Assembly (NCBI GenBank): GCA_021802745.1
Contig: JAJZRK010000015.1
Span: 1-23,502 of the forward strand
Direction of reading: 5' to 3'
Length of the DNA: 23,502 nucleotides
Origin: a bacterium
GTDB taxonomy: Bacteria > Gemmatimonadota > Gemmatimonadetes > Gemmatimonadales > Gemmatimonadaceae
Shown in pieces: positions 22,212 to 23,502 of the stretch (the stretch's first letter is position 1; every line of letters begins with the position of its first letter). The position numbers and the translations under genes are program-made. The notes beneath the pieces are model-generated. The model made no database searches and was not told where the DNA came from. It was given only the letters and a program-made list of their open reading frames with translations.

Positions 22212-22247
22212 CCTCACGGGGACGGCGGCGCCGTCGTCCCCGTGAGG
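22212..22247. terminator. 36-bp near-perfect palindrome at the end of convergent genes
   Basis: CCTCACGGGGACG (22212-22224) pairs exactly with 22235-22247. The central ten bases continue the stem with one G-U pair, then a GGCGCC core. It overlaps the last eleven codons and stop of the M61-like gene and lies 20 bases after the M24 stop, so it could end both transcripts. No T-tract follows on either strand, so Rho-independent action is uncertain. Confidence 0.5.
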
Positions 22248-23502
22248 ATGCCGCGGCGGATGCGCACGGCCTTCGGCGATGCCGCGGGATCGTCCTCGAG
22301 CCGAGCGTTGATGAGCGTCACCACGCGCACGGTTCCGGTGAGGACCATGGGCTGGCCGTTGCGCCGCACCACGAGCGACAGCCGTTCGCCGGCCCGGTTG
22401 CGGGCGACCACGCGCCACCGGTCGAACACGTCCGGGTCGGAGGCGCGAATGCCGTCCACGCTCACCAGCACGTCGCCGACGCGCACGCCGGCCTGGAAGG
22501 CGGCGCCATATCCATCCACGGACGTCACGAGCTGGCCCGCCGAGTCGGGGGCGACAACGACGCCGAGCCGGGGCTCCGCGACCGAGTCCACGACGTAGCG
22601 CCAGCCGACCTTGGGGAGCCACTCCTTCCACGGGAAGGGTTCGCGCCCCTCTATGTAGCGCCGGTTGAAGTCCTCGAACGACGCGCCGCCCGCCGCCCGC
22701 GACACCGCTCCCCACCACTCCAGCGCCGTGAAGCCGCGGTCCGCCTTGTAGTCGCTGGTGTAGAGCGAGCGCATGACGCCGTCGAGCGAGGCCGCGTTGT
22801 CGGTGGCATCGCGGATCAGGATGTCGAGCGCCAGCCCCGCCAGCGACCCCTTGTCGTAGTAGATGTCCTGCGTGCCGTCGCGCATGCGAAGCCACGTCTG
22901 CAGCGACGCGTCCTCCAGCGCTACCGGCGCCAGGTTCGCCACGTGGTCCATCTTGCCCTGCGTCAGCGACAGGAACTCGGCGCTCGTGATGGCGCCGCCG
23001 CGGACCATGACGAGATCGGCGTAATAGTCCGTGATCCCCTCGCTGACCCAGAGCCACGTCGTCGGCTGCGCCCGGTCGTACCGATAGGGCCACATGTCGG
23101 CCGGCCGAAGGCGCTTGACGTTGAAGGCGTGGAAGATCTCGTGCGCATACACGCTCGGCACGAACGACTCGTCGAGGTACGGTGTGCCGACGACCCCCAC
23201 GTTCGAGTTCTGGTGCTCGAGCGCGCTCATCCCGCCGAACGACGAGTCGGCGATCTGCATCACGGTGTACGTCGTCCACGGCACCTCGCCAAAGACGTCG
23301 GCCTGGGGCGGCACCGACCGGCGCAGCGACTCCCACAGCTTCGCGCGCCGCGCCCCCTTCACGCTCCCGCTCGGGTACGTGGCCAGCCGCATCCAGTGTC
23401 CGGCAATCTCGGTGCTGTCGAGGTCGAACCGGCCCACGAAGAACGGCGCGTCCACCAGCTCGTGGTACGTCGGCGCGGTGAAGTCGCCGCGTGGCTCGCG
23501 TC
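22214..23502 (-). CDS. M61 glycyl-aminopeptidase-like protein with PDZ domain, 5' partial
   Basis: At least 429 residues; the frame stays open to the window edge, so the N-terminal domain lies beyond 23502, and GTG 23455 is not the start (a typical M61 TYHELVD block spans it). The zinc motif HEIFHAFN (about 23126-23149) and the third ligand in WVSEGITDYYADL identify a gluzincin of family M61, as does the GMSALEHQNS strand. A C-terminal PDZ domain (about 22400-22580, with GAAFQAGVRVGDVLVSVDG) follows. Family members cleave N-terminal Gly or Ala from peptides and are usually periplasmic. With the M14 and M24 genes it completes a cluster of exported peptidases. Its last codons lie inside the 36-bp palindrome. 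Confidence 0.92.
   Translation of the reverse strand, partial: REPRGDFTAPTYHELVDAPFFVGRFDLDSTEIAGHWMRLATYPSGSVKGARRAKLWESLRRSVPPQADVFGEVPWTTYTVMQIADSSFGGMSALEHQNSNVGVVGTPYLDESFVPSVYAHEIFHAFNVKRLRPADMWPYRYDRAQPTTWLWVSEGITDYYADLVMVRGGAITSAEFLSLTQGKMDHVANLAPVALEDASLQTWLRMRDGTQDIYYDKGSLAGLALDILIRDATDNAASLDGVMRSLYTSDYKADRGFTALEWWGAVSRAAGGASFEDFNRRYIEGREPFPWKEWLPKVGWRYVVDSVAEPRLGVVVAPDSAGQLVTSVDGYGAAFQAGVRVGDVLVSVDGIRASDPDVFDRWRVVARNRAGERLSLVVRRNGQPMVLTGTVRVVTLINARLEDDPAASPKAVRIRRGILTGTTAPPSP

Overview
The window reads as a high-GC bacterial genome segment, probably from Gemmatimonadota or a similar soil or aquatic lineage. This is an inference from codon use, the set of secreted metallopeptidases and the style of the TonB-dependent receptor; no rRNA or other phylogenetic marker is present. 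Only protein genes, one clear pseudogene and a few regulatory or repeat elements were found. No tRNA, rRNA, CRISPR array, transposase or integrase was recognised.

Region 1 (1-1834) is a patchwork. It holds the 3' part of a sulfatase-family gene whose formylglycine motif has lost the nucleophile, a minus-strand fragment of a PTS EIIA domain that lacks its N-terminal half, and a short plus-strand C-terminal remnant of an unidentified gene. The two remnants meet near 1712, which suggests a rearrangement or an assembly join. An intact acyl-CoA dehydrogenase follows (1914-3083) with a promoter that points to a leaderless mRNA. A decamer tandem repeat separates it from the next, convergent genes.

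Region 2 (3183-14908, all minus strand) is the core. Transcription appears to start at a well-formed promoter just upstream of a LacI-family regulator. It runs through a KAS III-like condensing enzyme, a long-chain-type acyl-CoA synthetase, a 4-TM protein, a sodium:solute symporter and a MaoC hydratase. Five of these junctions are overlapping or nearly overlapping start/stop codons. After a 101-nt gap with a good ribosome binding site comes a TonB-dependent receptor, a PHB-depolymerase-type esterase with a TTG start, a second acyl-CoA ligase and a DUF2378/V4R-like protein, again tightly coupled. Together these look like one pathway: outer-membrane uptake of an ester or oligomer, periplasmic hydrolysis, inner-membrane import of the acid, CoA activation, and condensation or hydration. 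The LacI protein is the obvious regulator. The substrate is not evident from sequence. This is the best candidate for an undescribed system in the window.

Region 3 (14945-17430) holds a 5'-truncated, frameshifted acyl-CoA ligase pseudogene divergent from lacI, a small two-helix membrane protein, and an EAL-domain c-di-GMP phosphodiesterase with an uncharacterised N-terminal region.

Region 4 (17757-23502) carries three exported metallopeptidases of different families: a large M14 carboxypeptidase-like protein, a divergent M24B Xaa-Pro aminopeptidase, and a 5'-incomplete M61 glycyl-aminopeptidase-like protein with a PDZ domain. A 36-bp near-perfect palindrome lies between the last two convergent genes. 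The set fits a heterotroph that digests extracellular peptides.
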